Source: a virus. From it: a stretch of 22,120 nt of DNA. The notes beneath the pieces are model-generated. The model saw only the letters and a list, made by a program, of their open reading frames with translations. It searched no databases and had not been told where the DNA came from. Below, in pieces: positions 6,719 through 13,750 of this stretch (position 1 is its first letter; the number at the start of each line of letters is the position of its first letter). The DNA lies in IMG/VR virus record IMGVR_UViG_3300006921_000183, positions 1 to 22,120 of that record. One strand, written 5' to 3'. The position numbers and the translations under genes are program-made.

Positions 6719-6961
6719 TTAATCAACTTTGTATGCTTCGGGTTTCTGCCTTAGCATCCTATCGAAAACTCTTTGGCACTGCGCACATTTTAGTTCATCT
6801 TCTGTGTCAGCATCGGGGTGAATCGCTTCATGTTTACCGACAGAGGGGAAGCCTCTGCATAGGACATAGGAAAAAGAGCCATCCGGTGTGCAGTCAATTG
6901 CATAATGTATTCGAGAAGAACGCCCTTGCATCCATACCCGCTTAACCCTTTTGACAGGCAT
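6719..6961 (-). CDS. Small His/Cys zinc-binding protein, 80 aa
   Basis: A basic N-terminus (MPVKRVKRVWMQGRSSRIHY) is followed by spaced ligand candidates: C24, C36, H44, H48 and CAQC at 59-62. The last pair sits in KCAQCQRVFDRM, a pattern common in zinc-finger or zinc-knuckle proteins. ATG 6961 comes one base after the stop of the RecA-like ATPase gene (TAAAATG). A GTG frame to 7009 would overlap that gene, so I rejected it. Probably nucleic-acid binding; function unknown. Confidence 0.72.
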   Translation of the reverse strand: MPVKRVKRVWMQGRSSRIHYAIDCTPDGSFSYVLCRGFPSVGKHEAIHPDADTEDELKCAQCQRVFDRMLRQKPEAYKVD

Positions 6962-6962
6962 T

Positions 6963-7925
6963 TTAACCCCATGCCAAGAAAGGTAATCCAGTCCATGTGA
7001 CTTCGCCACCTTTGACGCTTAAGACAGTGTGCGTTGAACCTAAATGCTCTTGGTTGAAACCTTTCATTTCTTCGATTGACGCTCTAATCTCCCACGCACC
7101 TTCTGCAAGGTTCTTATCTGCCTTAACACCTGCGGCGAGGTCGCCCTTCTTAGTGTATCGGGTCATCCATAACTGCTGCGCAAATAGGCGCATAGTACCC
7201 TTTTCCCATTCGGGTTCTTCGCCAATCTTCATCAATCCCTTTTGGCCGTTGCCAACATCTGCGAATTGCTTCTTATCTTTCAAGTGAAATGTGAAAAATA
7301 CTGCGTCAACAGGCAATTGATGCGCACGATTAGCAATATCACGGAACAATTTGTTTCGTATGCGCCATTCGGCTTGATTAAACTTGTCGCCGTCTTCGAC
7401 ATTGACAGGATTCTTTGAACGGTTCATTAGAACATCGGTCATTGCAAACTCGCACCACTTCAAGAATGACGACATTCCATCCATAATTACTGCGCCCACT
7501 TCGCCATCCCTGCACTTCTGCGCAACAATGTTAATGAAGTGACCCATTTTATCAACAAGAGCCGTGTAATTGGTTGAATTGTCTTCGTTAAAAATCGTAT
7601 CATCCAACTCATCATAGAGAGGGATAACGAGGATATTCTCATCGTCGGGATAATTTGCTGAAACAGTTTGCATTGCGCTATTGTCAACATCGAAGATGAT
7701 GATTTGCTTATCTGCGCCGATGTGTTGACGAGCAAGAGAAACGGCAGTGCCAGTCTTAGCGGTATTTTCTTTACCGACAAGTGCCATGCGCACTGTTTGA
7801 GTACGAGAACGCTTCTGCGCAAACAATTCCTCATAATGCGCTTTCATATCACGCATTGGAGGCTTGTCTGCCTGCGATTCTTTCTTACTTGCACCTTTCT
7901 TTGCGTTAGCCCATGCGTTTGCCAT
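6963..7925 (-). CDS. RecA-fold P-loop ATPase, RadA/Sak4-like
   Basis: A 320-aa ATPase probably acting in recombination or strand annealing. The P-loop is unusual: GKENTAKT at 51-58, where A replaces the second glycine of GxxxxGKT. The next strand carries IIIFDVDNS (73-83). Walker B is AVIMDG (145-150, D149) followed by SSF. Later strands include AVFFTFHLKDKKQF, like the sensor and L1/L2 region of RecA-like proteins such as phage Sak4. The charged N-terminus (1-40) is likely disordered. It is encoded 6 bases after the single-strand-binding candidate with GGTGAT as ribosome site, a pairing typical of Sak4-type modules. RadA itself is less likely because the N-terminal HhH domain is absent. Confidence 0.72.
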   Translation of the reverse strand: MANAWANAKKGASKKESQADKPPMRDMKAHYEELFAQKRSRTQTVRMALVGKENTAKTGTAVSLARQHIGADKQIIIFDVDNSAMQTVSANYPDDENILVIPLYDELDDTIFNEDNSTNYTALVDKMGHFINIVAQKCRDGEVGAVIMDGMSSFLKWCEFAMTDVLMNRSKNPVNVEDGDKFNQAEWRIRNKLFRDIANRAHQLPVDAVFFTFHLKDKKQFADVGNGQKGLMKIGEEPEWEKGTMRLFAQQLWMTRYTKKGDLAAGVKADKNLAEGAWEIRASIEEMKGFNQEHLGSTHTVLSVKGGEVTWTGLPFLAWG

Positions 7926-7931
7926 TCAAAA

Positions 7932-9176
7932 TCACCATCCCATAGAGTCTTCGACCGCTTCTTCGGATTCTTCTGCGTCGTCTTCTGCGCCGAGTCCTTC
8001 GACGGAGTCCATGACCCACCAACCGGAAACGCTCATACGAGGCATTCCGTCGTCTTTACCAATCCAACCGCCACCGCAGGCAATAACAATAGAGCCGACT
8101 GCGAAATCAACCTTTGATTCTTCTTCTTTAGAAACCCATAGGTCAATCGGAGGAATAGGTGAAGTAATGTCAAGGTCTGCGAGAGTAATGATGTAGCCAC
8201 CTTTCTCTCTTGGGTCGATGTGCGCAACCTCAAGAGGCATTGCGCAGAGAGCATCCCACTTTTCTTTATCAGATAGTGAACCCAACCAACCTTCAAGGTC
8301 TGCAAGACCAGTTAGCGGAGTGACATTTGCAAGGTCTTTCAGAAGACCGTTGCCTTCTTCATCGAAAGGCGCACTATCGAACATCGAAACCAATGTGTCA
8401 TCTGCGCTAAAAAGAGAAACCTGCGACTTAGTGTAGCCCACATCACCGTTTCGACCCAACTTGACCGGCAATCGACCAGTGACAAATGTTGGGTGGATAG
8501 CCAGTGCGTCATCACCGTTGAATCGAACCTTGATAGGTCTAATTGTCTTATTGTCCGCACTGTTGCCTAAGAATACGCAGTCACGCATCGGTTCGCTTTG
8601 CGCTCGGTATCGGCCATAGCGGTAATTCGGACTGCCCGAAGGCCATGAGGGAGAAGATTTGTCGGCAATCAAAACAAAGTAGCCTGTACCGTCGTTAATA
8701 TCCTTCGCCGCCTTTGGTAGTTCAGTCACATGCTTTTCAGCAGAGGAAATGTCGAATGATTGTTTTCCTTCAAGAGAAGGGTTGTGGATATAGCGATAAC
8801 CGCCGTTCACATCATCATTCAAGAATAGTGCGCAGACACCTTGAGAGACAAGTAGTGTGCGTGCATCTTCGTCAAGCCCCATGAGGTTTGTCTTCATGTT
8901 CTCATATTGGCGTGCCGCAATATCCTTTGTGCGTGGCACACTGATAAACATACCTTCAATGTTCTCGCAACCACTTCGGGCGAGTCTTGCAGAGACTACT
9001 CTTAGTTCTGCGGAGGCCATTCTTAGGGTCTTCATCTGTATGTCTTCTTCGGATAAACCATTCGCTTGAAGGTTTGCTTTGTTCGCATTCAAGACGCTCT
9101 CATGCTTTGCAAGCAGAGCCTCTGTTGTGCATCCGACATTTTTTGCTACTCTTTCTATAATTTTTTCATCAACCAT
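7932..9176 (-). CDS. Putative RPA-like single-stranded DNA-binding protein, 414 aa
   Basis: A helical N-terminus (1-70) is followed by long beta-rich regions. These include PIKVRFNGDDALAI, and near residues 350-395 PPIDLWVSKEEESKVDFAVGSIVIACGG then PRMSVSGWWVMDSV, which look like OB-fold strands. The C-terminal tail is strongly acidic (GAEDDAEESEEAVEDSMGW) and ends in an aromatic residue, as SSB tails do when they recruit partners. It is paired with a RecA-like ATPase and next to the clamp loader. ATG 9176 was chosen: an upstream frame to 9302 overlaps the clamp-loader gene and the TATA box, while AGGA lies 12 bases before this ATG. OB folds are hard to see by eye, hence moderate confidence in function. 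Confidence 0.6.
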   Translation of the reverse strand: MVDEKIIERVAKNVGCTTEALLAKHESVLNANKANLQANGLSEEDIQMKTLRMASAELRVVSARLARSGCENIEGMFISVPRTKDIAARQYENMKTNLMGLDEDARTLLVSQGVCALFLNDDVNGGYRYIHNPSLEGKQSFDISSAEKHVTELPKAAKDINDGTGYFVLIADKSSPSWPSGSPNYRYGRYRAQSEPMRDCVFLGNSADNKTIRPIKVRFNGDDALAIHPTFVTGRLPVKLGRNGDVGYTKSQVSLFSADDTLVSMFDSAPFDEEGNGLLKDLANVTPLTGLADLEGWLGSLSDKEKWDALCAMPLEVAHIDPREKGGYIITLADLDITSPIPPIDLWVSKEEESKVDFAVGSIVIACGGGWIGKDDGMPRMSVSGWWVMDSVEGLGAEDDAEESEEAVEDSMGW

Positions 9177-9219
9177 GTTCTTCACTTTTCCTGTGTATTC
9201 TGTCCTATACCTGCTGCTC

Positions 9220-9229
9220 ATATAAACCC
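9220..9229 (-). promoter_or_regulatory. TATA box, GGGTTTATAT, for SSB/RecA-like run
   Basis: Same ten bases as the boxes at 2224 and 6714, here 43 bases before ATG 9176. This predicts a short leader of roughly 17-20 bases that contains AGGAAAAG, unlike the leaderless promoters. It sits directly after the clamp-loader stop (9237-9235). Confidence 0.65.
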
Positions 9230-9234
9230 CCCGA

Positions 9235-10131
9235 TTAAATCGAGAGCATCCTCGCAAAATCCCATCGAACAACGCTTTCATCAACACCCATGACAATATC
9301 ACGCTCGCTGATTATTGCGCATTCAACGACCTTTGCAATCATTTTTGCATCGGCTGGACTGTTTGTTGCGTAGTCGAAAACTCTGCGCACTACGCTACGC
9401 ATATTCATGTTGCTACTCAACTTTACTGCGTCTGAAACAGACTTCTCGGTTGTAGCAAGGCGCAGATAACGGCGAGCATCAAAACCTTCCCCCATTTCGA
9501 GAAGGAATTTTTTTCCTTCTTCATCGGAGAGATAGCATAGTGTTTGCAATGCGCCTATTGTGTTGCGTAAATCACCTTCATGTATTCTTGCGAGATTTGT
9601 AATATCGTCGTCTTCGACTGTCATTGATTCCGACTTGAGAATATCACGCATTGTTTTCAACGCACTATCAACAGTATGTGCTTTGAAATGTCGAACCGAG
9701 CAACGGCTCTGCAACCAACGGGATATTTTGCTAAGGTCGTTGCAAGTCAAAATGAAGTAGCAAGAAGAACCTTCGATAACTCCCTTTAGTGCGCTTTGCG
9801 CCGCAAGAGTCAACTGGTCTGCTTCATCGAGAAGAATAATGACTTCACCTAAACCACTTTGCGCAAGAGGGATTAACTCATCTTCAATGAACTCAATACC
9901 TCTTGTTCTCTTAGATGACGCATTGTAGTGGTGGATTTGATAGCCAAGACTCTGCGCAAGAATATACGCAAGTGTGGTTTTACCCGTTCCCGCTTCGGGG
10001 GAACTAAAAATGTAATGTTGCATAGGTTGTCTTTTGTCAATGATATTCTCGAACTCCGGTATCAAATGACTCTGTCCGACGAACTGGCGCAGAACCATTG
10101 GTCTGTGTTTTTCCCACCAAATACTACTCAT
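9235..10131 (-). CDS. rfcS: Clamp loader small subunit (RFC small)
   Basis: AAA+ ATPase that opens the sliding clamp on primed DNA, 298 aa. N-terminal WWEKHRPMVLRQFVGQ is the RFC box (W-x-E-K-Y-R-P-x-x-L-x-x-x-x-G). Walker A is SPEAGTGKTT (44-53), Walker B VIILLDEADQ (97-106), sensor 1 TCN (129-131), and QSRC (141-144) carries the RFC-type arginine finger. The C-terminal helical part (LRNTIGALQTL etc.) follows. Starts at ATG 10131 in a TGATG junction, with GGAGAGGG 6 bases upstream. No large RFC subunit is visible here; the virus may use a homomeric loader, the host's large subunit, or another protein such as the clamp-binding one at 12014-12673. Confidence 0.95.
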   Translation of the reverse strand: MSSIWWEKHRPMVLRQFVGQSHLIPEFENIIDKRQPMQHYIFSSPEAGTGKTTLAYILAQSLGYQIHHYNASSKRTRGIEFIEDELIPLAQSGLGEVIILLDEADQLTLAAQSALKGVIEGSSCYFILTCNDLSKISRWLQSRCSVRHFKAHTVDSALKTMRDILKSESMTVEDDDITNLARIHEGDLRNTIGALQTLCYLSDEEGKKFLLEMGEGFDARRYLRLATTEKSVSDAVKLSSNMNMRSVVRRVFDYATNSPADAKMIAKVVECAIISERDIVMGVDESVVRWDFARMLSI

Positions 10132-10316
10132 CAATAACCCTCTCCGTAAAGTTGCCACATTCGGGCATGGTGTTCATGCTCATAACCCATGACTTCATGT
10201 TCGCAACCGTAGCAAGTATGTTTGTCACCCAAAGTATTCTCTGTAATAGCATCGCACAGATGGCATAGATTTATTCCCTTTCTGCGCAGAAACCAACGAG
10301 TAAAACGCTTAATCAT
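10131..10316 (-). CDS. Small zinc-ribbon protein, 61 aa
   Basis: A basic N-terminus (MIKRFTRWFLRRKG) is followed by CHLC at 18-21 and CYGC at 35-38, plus a histidine-rich stretch EHEHHARMW. This is a compact zinc-binding module. It is held between the acidic 85-aa protein and the clamp loader by an ATGA junction at one end and a TGATG junction at the other. Function unknown. Confidence 0.72.
   Translation of the reverse strand: MIKRFTRWFLRRKGINLCHLCDAITENTLGDKHTCYGCEHEVMGYEHEHHARMWQLYGEGY
10279..10292. repeat. Extended TGCGCA palindrome, TTTCTGCGCAGAAA
   Basis: A perfect 14-base palindrome around the recurring TGCGCA core, located in the coding region of the small zinc-ribbon gene. Together with 5415-5428 it shows that flanks sometimes extend the symmetry, although most copies share only the hexamer. 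Confidence 0.6.
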
Positions 10317-10570
10317 TCATCATCACACCCTCTGTCTCGAAATTCTTGATATTTTGCGTCGTCTGCGTCTGCCTTGACCTGTTCCCAATCAACATACTCA
10401 TGTTGGTCGGATGCTATTTCAAGCACTATATCATAAATCGTGTCGTCTTCATGCAAGTATTCACGCAACATGTCTTTCATCTCCTCTTCTGTCAAAGAGT
10501 CCATAATTAAATCCACTGCCGATTTATACCCGCATTCATCTGCAATATCGTCTGCGCCTTGATTACTCAT
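10313..10570 (-). CDS. Acidic hypothetical protein, 85 aa
   Basis: An 85-residue strongly acidic, largely helical protein (SLTEEEMKDMLREYLHEDDTIYDIVLEIA) that ends with DDE. No motif recognised. Both ends are ATGA junctions, with dNMP kinase upstream and the zinc-ribbon gene downstream, which supports real translation. Acidic mini-proteins in viruses often mimic DNA or inhibit host proteins, but nothing specific supports that here. Confidence 0.72.
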   Translation of the reverse strand: MSNQGADDIADECGYKSAVDLIMDSLTEEEMKDMLREYLHEDDTIYDIVLEIASDQHEYVDWEQVKADADDAKYQEFRDRGCDDE

Positions 10571-11172
10571 GCATATTCCTCCAACATTTCTTCAACGAAA
10601 GGGCGTAATGCTTTGAACATACCCTTCGGTGAAAGTCCGGCAGTATCGAGCGTTAAGACCTTGTGCGGATTACCCAACTCTCCTTGCGACGGTGTACGCA
10701 TAGCGGTTTCAGAATAGTGCGCAAGTCTTTCGGGATTAGCACCTCTCTCAATCAGTGTGCTTTCGGGCGCACGCAGTCGGATAAGCATACCATGTCTAAT
10801 GCAGAAGTCTGCCTCGTTGTGATGGCGCACATCGTCTATGATAGCGACTGATGTTTCACCTTGACGGTTGATGGAGTCTTGCACCCTATCAACCCAATAG
10901 TCTTCATCAACCATTTGTCGCTTTGCTTGACCCAATGCTTGTAGCAGTGGGCGCACTGATTCTTTATGCGCCGCTTCTTTCACTTCAAGTAAGAACCTTG
11001 CTTCGGCAGAACCCTTGTGAGTCCAAATGACCTCCGACACTTCTTGGCGAACTGCTTCTGCAAACGAGAAAGTCATTGTTGTATGTGTGCGTGAGAGATA
11101 TGTTTCGAGAATTTGTGCGAGGGTGGATTTACCAGTGCGCATACGACCTGCGATTCCTATAATGAATGTCAT
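10567..11172 (-). CDS. Deoxynucleoside monophosphate kinase, phage type
   Basis: Phosphorylates dNMPs to dNDPs, raising nucleotide supply for viral replication. The 201-aa sequence begins with a P-loop, GIAGRMRTGKST (6-17), then FSFAEAVRQEV (the FAxxLK-like dNMP-site segment of phage dNMP kinases), RPLLQALGQAKRQMVDEDYWVDRV (the conserved R-xx-LQ-x-xG-x-x-x-R then D-x-x-xW motif) and VAIIDDVRHHNEADFC (the D-V-R-F-x-N-E-like motif). This combination is characteristic of phage T4 gp1-like kinases. ATG 11172 is preceded by GGAGG at 7 bases and overlaps the upstream stop as ATGA. Confidence 0.88.
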   Translation of the reverse strand: MTFIIGIAGRMRTGKSTLAQILETYLSRTHTTMTFSFAEAVRQEVSEVIWTHKGSAEARFLLEVKEAAHKESVRPLLQALGQAKRQMVDEDYWVDRVQDSINRQGETSVAIIDDVRHHNEADFCIRHGMLIRLRAPESTLIERGANPERLAHYSETAMRTPSQGELGNPHKVLTLDTAGLSPKGMFKALRPFVEEMLEEYA

Positions 11173-11372
11173 AGCCAGCCCTCCTTTGATACCTTGTTGT
11201 TGAGTTTAGAGGCTTCTTTGAAAGGGAAGCAGTTTGGACATTTGTTCAAAGCCATAGCCTGCGCATCGGTGAGATTTGGGTTATGTTCGACAGTCTCACC
11301 ACATGCGTATGTTGGATTCGATGTGTCGTAGTCGTCACACGACTTATGCAATAGGCTTTTCTGTTTCCCCAT
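11169..11372 (-). CDS. Small cysteine-rich zinc-binding protein, 67 aa
   Basis: Four cysteines are spaced for metal binding: C12, C24, and CPNC at 45-48 (histidines at 9 and 29). The region between (TSNPTYACGETVEHNPNLTDAQAMALNKCPNC) suggests a small zinc finger. ATG 11372 lies 23 bases from a TATA-like TTTAATA with no ribosome site, so it is probably the leaderless first gene of the run dNMP kinase to clamp loader. Its 3' end carries the GGAGG used by the kinase. Family not recognised. Confidence 0.72.
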   Translation of the reverse strand: MGKQKSLLHKSCDDYDTSNPTYACGETVEHNPNLTDAQAMALNKCPNCFPFKEASKLNNKVSKEGWL

Positions 11373-11395
11373 GTTTGAAATGAAAGTGTATGTCC

Positions 11396-11404
11396 TATTA
11401 AACC
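11396..11404 (-). promoter_or_regulatory. TATA-like box, GGTTTAATA
   Basis: Minus-strand GGTTTAATA ends 23 bases before ATG 11372; no Shine-Dalgarno lies between, so the message is probably leaderless. The TTTAATA form is the same as at the Cas4-like nuclease promoter. The box overlaps the stop codon (11400-11398) of the gene upstream. Confidence 0.6.
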
Positions 11405-11799
11405 TCTCGGCGGCAGCAGACTAAACAAATATCCATGTCCGGCATATACCGCATTTGTTTGCACGAAGGGCAGCGCACCGCCTTTTCCTTGAGCGAACTG
11501 GTCATAGATGAATAAGGCATCGTCAATTCAATATCTCCTTCTTCTCGAATTAAATCTCTATCAACATCGAAAACCATATTGCGTACAGTCAAACCGTTGC
11601 TCAACTCTATTTTTGCTTGACCGACACTGACAACCTGCGCATTCTTGCTAATCAGTGCAGCAAGGCTCGATTCGCTCGGAACTTCACGAAATAAACCTAA
11701 ACGATGTAATGCCGAAGACACTTGAGAACGAGTCATTTGCCCGCCTTCAAACAATATACGAACTATTGTTCTGCGCATTCGGGAATTGTTCTTCGCCAC
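11398..11799 (-). CDS. Winged-helix protein with C-terminal zinc ribbon, 133 aa
   Basis: Residues 8-65 look like a winged helix (RRTIVRILFEGGQMTRSQVSSALHRLG then SESSLAALISKNAQVVSVGQAKIEL). Residues 109-130 contain CPSC and CLVC pairs, a zinc ribbon. The combination resembles archaeal transcription factors or MarR-like regulators, so a viral transcription regulator is likely. It is a stand-alone unit with its own TATA box at the conserved distance and no Shine-Dalgarno. Separate transcription would suit a regulator. Confidence 0.78.
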   Translation of the reverse strand: MAKNNSRMRRTIVRILFEGGQMTRSQVSSALHRLGLFREVPSESSLAALISKNAQVVSVGQAKIELSNGLTVRNMVFDVDRDLIREEGDIELTMPYSSMTSSLKEKAVRCPSCKQMRYMPDMDICLVCCRREV

Positions 11800-11821
11800 A
11801 TTTACTGCTCAAGAGGTAAGG

Positions 11822-11828
11822 TATAAAA
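11822..11828 (-). promoter_or_regulatory. TATA box, TTTTATA, for the winged-helix/zinc-ribbon gene
   Basis: Minus-strand TTTTATA ends 22 bases before ATG 11799. It sits in the short gap after the stop (11840-11838) of the previous run. No ribosome-binding site lies between, so a leaderless mRNA is likely. Confidence 0.62.
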
Positions 11829-11837
11829 GACATACTC

Positions 11838-12017
11838 CTAATCGCCCATCGTTTGCCACATTGCCATGTTCGCAGAAGCAGGCATCTCACCCGACTCTCC
11901 ACTTTGCTCAACACCCATCCCTCTTCTGCGCATACGGTAAGGTAGTCTCACGAAATTAACCCATGAGAGAGTGAACCAAACGACGAAAACTAAAAAAAAG
12001 AACTGTCCTTCGGTCAT
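11838..12017 (-). CDS. Small membrane protein, 59 aa
   Basis: A short N-terminal MTEGQ precedes a hydrophobic stretch, FFFLVFVVWFTLSWVNFV (about residues 6-23), which is one predicted transmembrane helix. Then come a basic segment LPYRMRRRG and a polar tail. The positive charges after the helix suggest the C-terminus stays in the cytoplasm. ATG 12017 is chosen because it overlaps the upstream stop as ATGA; a GTG at 12023 is possible. It is last in the helicase run. A membrane-acting role (holin-like or superinfection) is only speculation. Confidence 0.7.
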   Translation of the reverse strand: MTEGQFFFLVFVVWFTLSWVNFVRLPYRMRRRGMGVEQSGESGEMPASANMAMWQTMGD

Positions 12018-12673
12018 ATCCACCCATCCAGTGTTGGTTGCTCACGCTTCGGTAATCCTTTAGGTAATGACCTTTTCTCTGTTCTGCGCAAAACATTCGC
12101 AACCTCTTTATCTAATCGAACAATACTCTCCCAATGCTTATCACTTTCACGGATTCCGAGAGGGTATTCTAAAACACCATCCGACTTCTTTTTCTTAGGC
12201 CATGCCATTCTGCGCACAGGTTTATGTGAGAAGTTTATTAGTGCTTGTTGAAAGTCTTCGGGAACATTGGTAAATGCCTTAGCCAGTGTACGCCAAAGTG
12301 TAATATCCTTGTTGTTTTCCCGCAAGAATGACAGCATCAGAGGAACGGGAACATTTGCGCATTCTGGAAATGACTTTGTTCTATTTGACCAACGCATAGT
12401 TGCGTCTATATTGCGTGTGTAGTCTTGCTTTTTGAAAACGCCGTCAATAATTATAGAATCGTTCTTTTTCATCTTCGGTGGTTTCTCGCAGACCCAAACC
12501 ATTCTGTATGCAATGTGCGGCAACCATGCAACACATTCTTTTTCTGTCGGGTATCTCTTATGCACTATGACTGTCAAACCATCGACTTGAGGGTCGCTTG
12601 AAACATAACCGCCTTCGACATAGTCTCCGGTTCGGTATTTCTGCGCATCATGCGTGAAAATGAGAACGCCCAT
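12014..12673 (-). CDS. Clamp-interacting protein with C-terminal PIP box, 219 aa
   Basis: The last residues, KREQPTLDGWI, fit the PCNA-interacting peptide Q-x-x-hydrophobic-x-x-aromatic-aliphatic almost perfectly, comparable to tails of archaeal FEN1 or RFC large subunit (QxTLxxWF). The protein should therefore bind the clamp, either the viral 5845-6681 product or the host's. The body begins MGVLIFTHDAQKY and contains strands, a motif VWVCEKPPKMKKNDSIIIDG and a helical C-terminal half (PVPLMLSFLRENNKDITLWRTLAKAF). I do not recognise the enzyme family. A clamp-loader-like delta/RFC-large substitute is possible from the C-terminal half but unproven. ATG 12673 overlaps the winged-helix gene by 26 bases; a longer frame would overlap it by 131. 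Confidence 0.72.
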   Translation of the reverse strand: MGVLIFTHDAQKYRTGDYVEGGYVSSDPQVDGLTVIVHKRYPTEKECVAWLPHIAYRMVWVCEKPPKMKKNDSIIIDGVFKKQDYTRNIDATMRWSNRTKSFPECANVPVPLMLSFLRENNKDITLWRTLAKAFTNVPEDFQQALINFSHKPVRRMAWPKKKKSDGVLEYPLGIRESDKHWESIVRLDKEVANVLRRTEKRSLPKGLPKREQPTLDGWI

Positions 12674-12911
12674 CCCAAACACCTGCTCGTCTGTATTCCT
12701 TGACACCGCCCTTCTTGCGGCCTTCAAGTGCGCCTTTACCTTCAAGTATGCGCAGAGCCTTTGCCACTGCATAGACATTCATGTGCATGTGCGATTGAGG
12801 CAGTGCGTCTATTGCTCTTGGTAATAACGCATCTGCGCTGAACCAGTCTGCACTGCCCTCCCATCCTTCAACTGCTCTCTCAACTGCGAATTTTCGATAT
12901 TGCTTGCTCAT
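12648..12911 (-). CDS. Winged-helix protein, 87 aa
   Basis: Residues 25-80 (ALLPRAIDALPQSHMHMNVYAVAKALRILEGKGALEGRKKGGVKEYRR) form a helix, a recognition-like helix and a glycine-rich basic wing, a standard winged helix. The arrangement is similar in style to the proteins at 14646-14951 and 14948-15217. Starts in an ATGA junction with the small zinc protein upstream. Likely a DNA-binding regulator; target unknown. Confidence 0.7.
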   Translation of the reverse strand: MSKQYRKFAVERAVEGWEGSADWFSADALLPRAIDALPQSHMHMNVYAVAKALRILEGKGALEGRKKGGVKEYRRAGVWDGRSHFHA

Positions 12912-13030
12912 AGAATCACCCCGTACTCATCGAAAGCGTGGCATTCCACACAAACAACTTTATTTTCGATATTCATAAGGTCTTGCAGGTCAAACATGCG
13001 CTTGCATCGGGAACATTTATCTTGTTTCAA
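12908..13030 (-). CDS. Mini zinc-ribbon protein, 40 aa, TTG start
   Basis: Hand-translated. CSRC at residues 6-9 and CVEC at 27-30 form a complete zinc ribbon in only 40 residues. The TTG start (13030-13028) overlaps the previous stop as TTGA, the same junction used by the methyltransferase remnant and polB. The first ATG (residue 12) would remove the first CxxC, so TTG is favoured. The stop overlaps the next gene's ATG as ATGA. Function unknown. Confidence 0.68.
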   Translation of the reverse strand: MKQDKCSRCKRMFDLQDLMNIENKVVCVECHAFDEYGVIL

Positions 13031-13257
13031 TCAACCAACTCCAAAGAATCAACAATCAAATCCTCAAGCAACTTTTGTTGCGAGGAATCACTGTTGCACC
13101 AAAAGCCGACGGGGTCATCTCTAAACAACTCCCAACGGTCTGCGTGGTATGAATCGAAAGGTTTGTCGGGGCAGAAGTGCGCCATGAACTCGTTTGCATT
13201 AACCCGACTGCGTATGTTGCGCAATCCTGCCATGATTTGTCGAACACTTGGCTTCAT
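13027..13257 (-). CDS. Hypothetical protein, 76 aa
   Basis: A mixed helical protein (MKPSVRQIMAGLRNIRSRVNANEFMAHFC) with an aromatic-rich middle (DSYHADRWELFRDDPVGFWCNSD) and an acidic C-terminus. No family recognised. Held in the helicase run by an ATGA junction at its start and a TTGA junction at its end. The middle segment looks like a small folded domain, but no catalytic motif is visible. Confidence 0.68.
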   Translation of the reverse strand: MKPSVRQIMAGLRNIRSRVNANEFMAHFCPDKPFDSYHADRWELFRDDPVGFWCNSDSSQQKLLEDLIVDSLELVD

Positions 13258-13544
13258 TGCGCATCACCTTCGGGGTATAATTCCGTAGCCCAAAAATCGA
13301 GAACCTCCCAATTGACACCAACTGTTGCGTCATGTTTGCGCTCGACCATAAATAAAACATTCATAGCCTTTCGGTCATCTAAGTCGGGTCTAATCTCCAA
13401 CACATCATCAATGTGCCATTCGATGTTTATTTTCTTTGAGGCTCTATCGCCATTTTTCTCATTGGTTATCGAATAACCCATTTGTTTAATCTCTGTCATA
13501 GCCCTTCTGACTTCATTCATGTCTTTCTGTAATTCATCGTTCAT
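13254..13544 (-). CDS. Hypothetical protein, 96 aa
   Basis: A helical N-terminus (MNDELQKDMNEVRRAMTEIKQMG), probably a short coiled coil, is followed by a mixed alpha/beta region (KINIEWHIDDVLEIRPDLDDRKAMNVLFMVERKH). ATG 13544 overlaps the upstream stop as ATGA, so I prefer it to a TTG at 13556. No domain recognised. Confidence 0.68.
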   Translation of the reverse strand: MNDELQKDMNEVRRAMTEIKQMGYSITNEKNGDRASKKINIEWHIDDVLEIRPDLDDRKAMNVLFMVERKHDATVGVNWEVLDFWATELYPEGDAQ

Positions 13545-13750
13545 TGTATCACCCAATCGTCGGTATTAACGAGCATGTAATCGCCTGCTTCGGTTTCTAT
13601 GCGCACATAACCGGATAATTCCGAAGGTGTCTCAACTGTCACACCCTTAACGGTTTTTCCTCTCTGCACATGCTCAACATGGTTCGGAGTCCAGTCACTA
13701 TCACAGTAAACAATCCCCGTAAAATCTGCAATACATATCACTTTACTCAT
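13541..13750 (-). CDS. Small beta-rich protein, 69 aa
   Basis: A short protein with repeated strands and turns (VICIADFTGIVYCD, KGVTVETPSELSGYVRIETEAGDYMLVNTDDWVI), suggesting a small barrel such as an SH3-like fold. ATG 13750 overlaps the upstream gene's end by 8 bases. A GGGTTTATAT string lies 38 bases upstream inside the preceding coding region, so internal transcription is possible. Function unknown. Confidence 0.65.
   Translation of the reverse strand: MSKVICIADFTGIVYCDSDWTPNHVEHVQRGKTVKGVTVETPSELSGYVRIETEAGDYMLVNTDDWVIQ

Noticed and set aside
9177-9302. Longer SSB start at 9302
   Set aside because: The extra codons overlap the clamp-loader C-terminus and the TATA box.
12674-12778. Longer start for the PIP-tailed protein
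   Set aside because: It would overlap the winged-helix gene almost entirely in its wing; the basic run there is a shadow of that gene.
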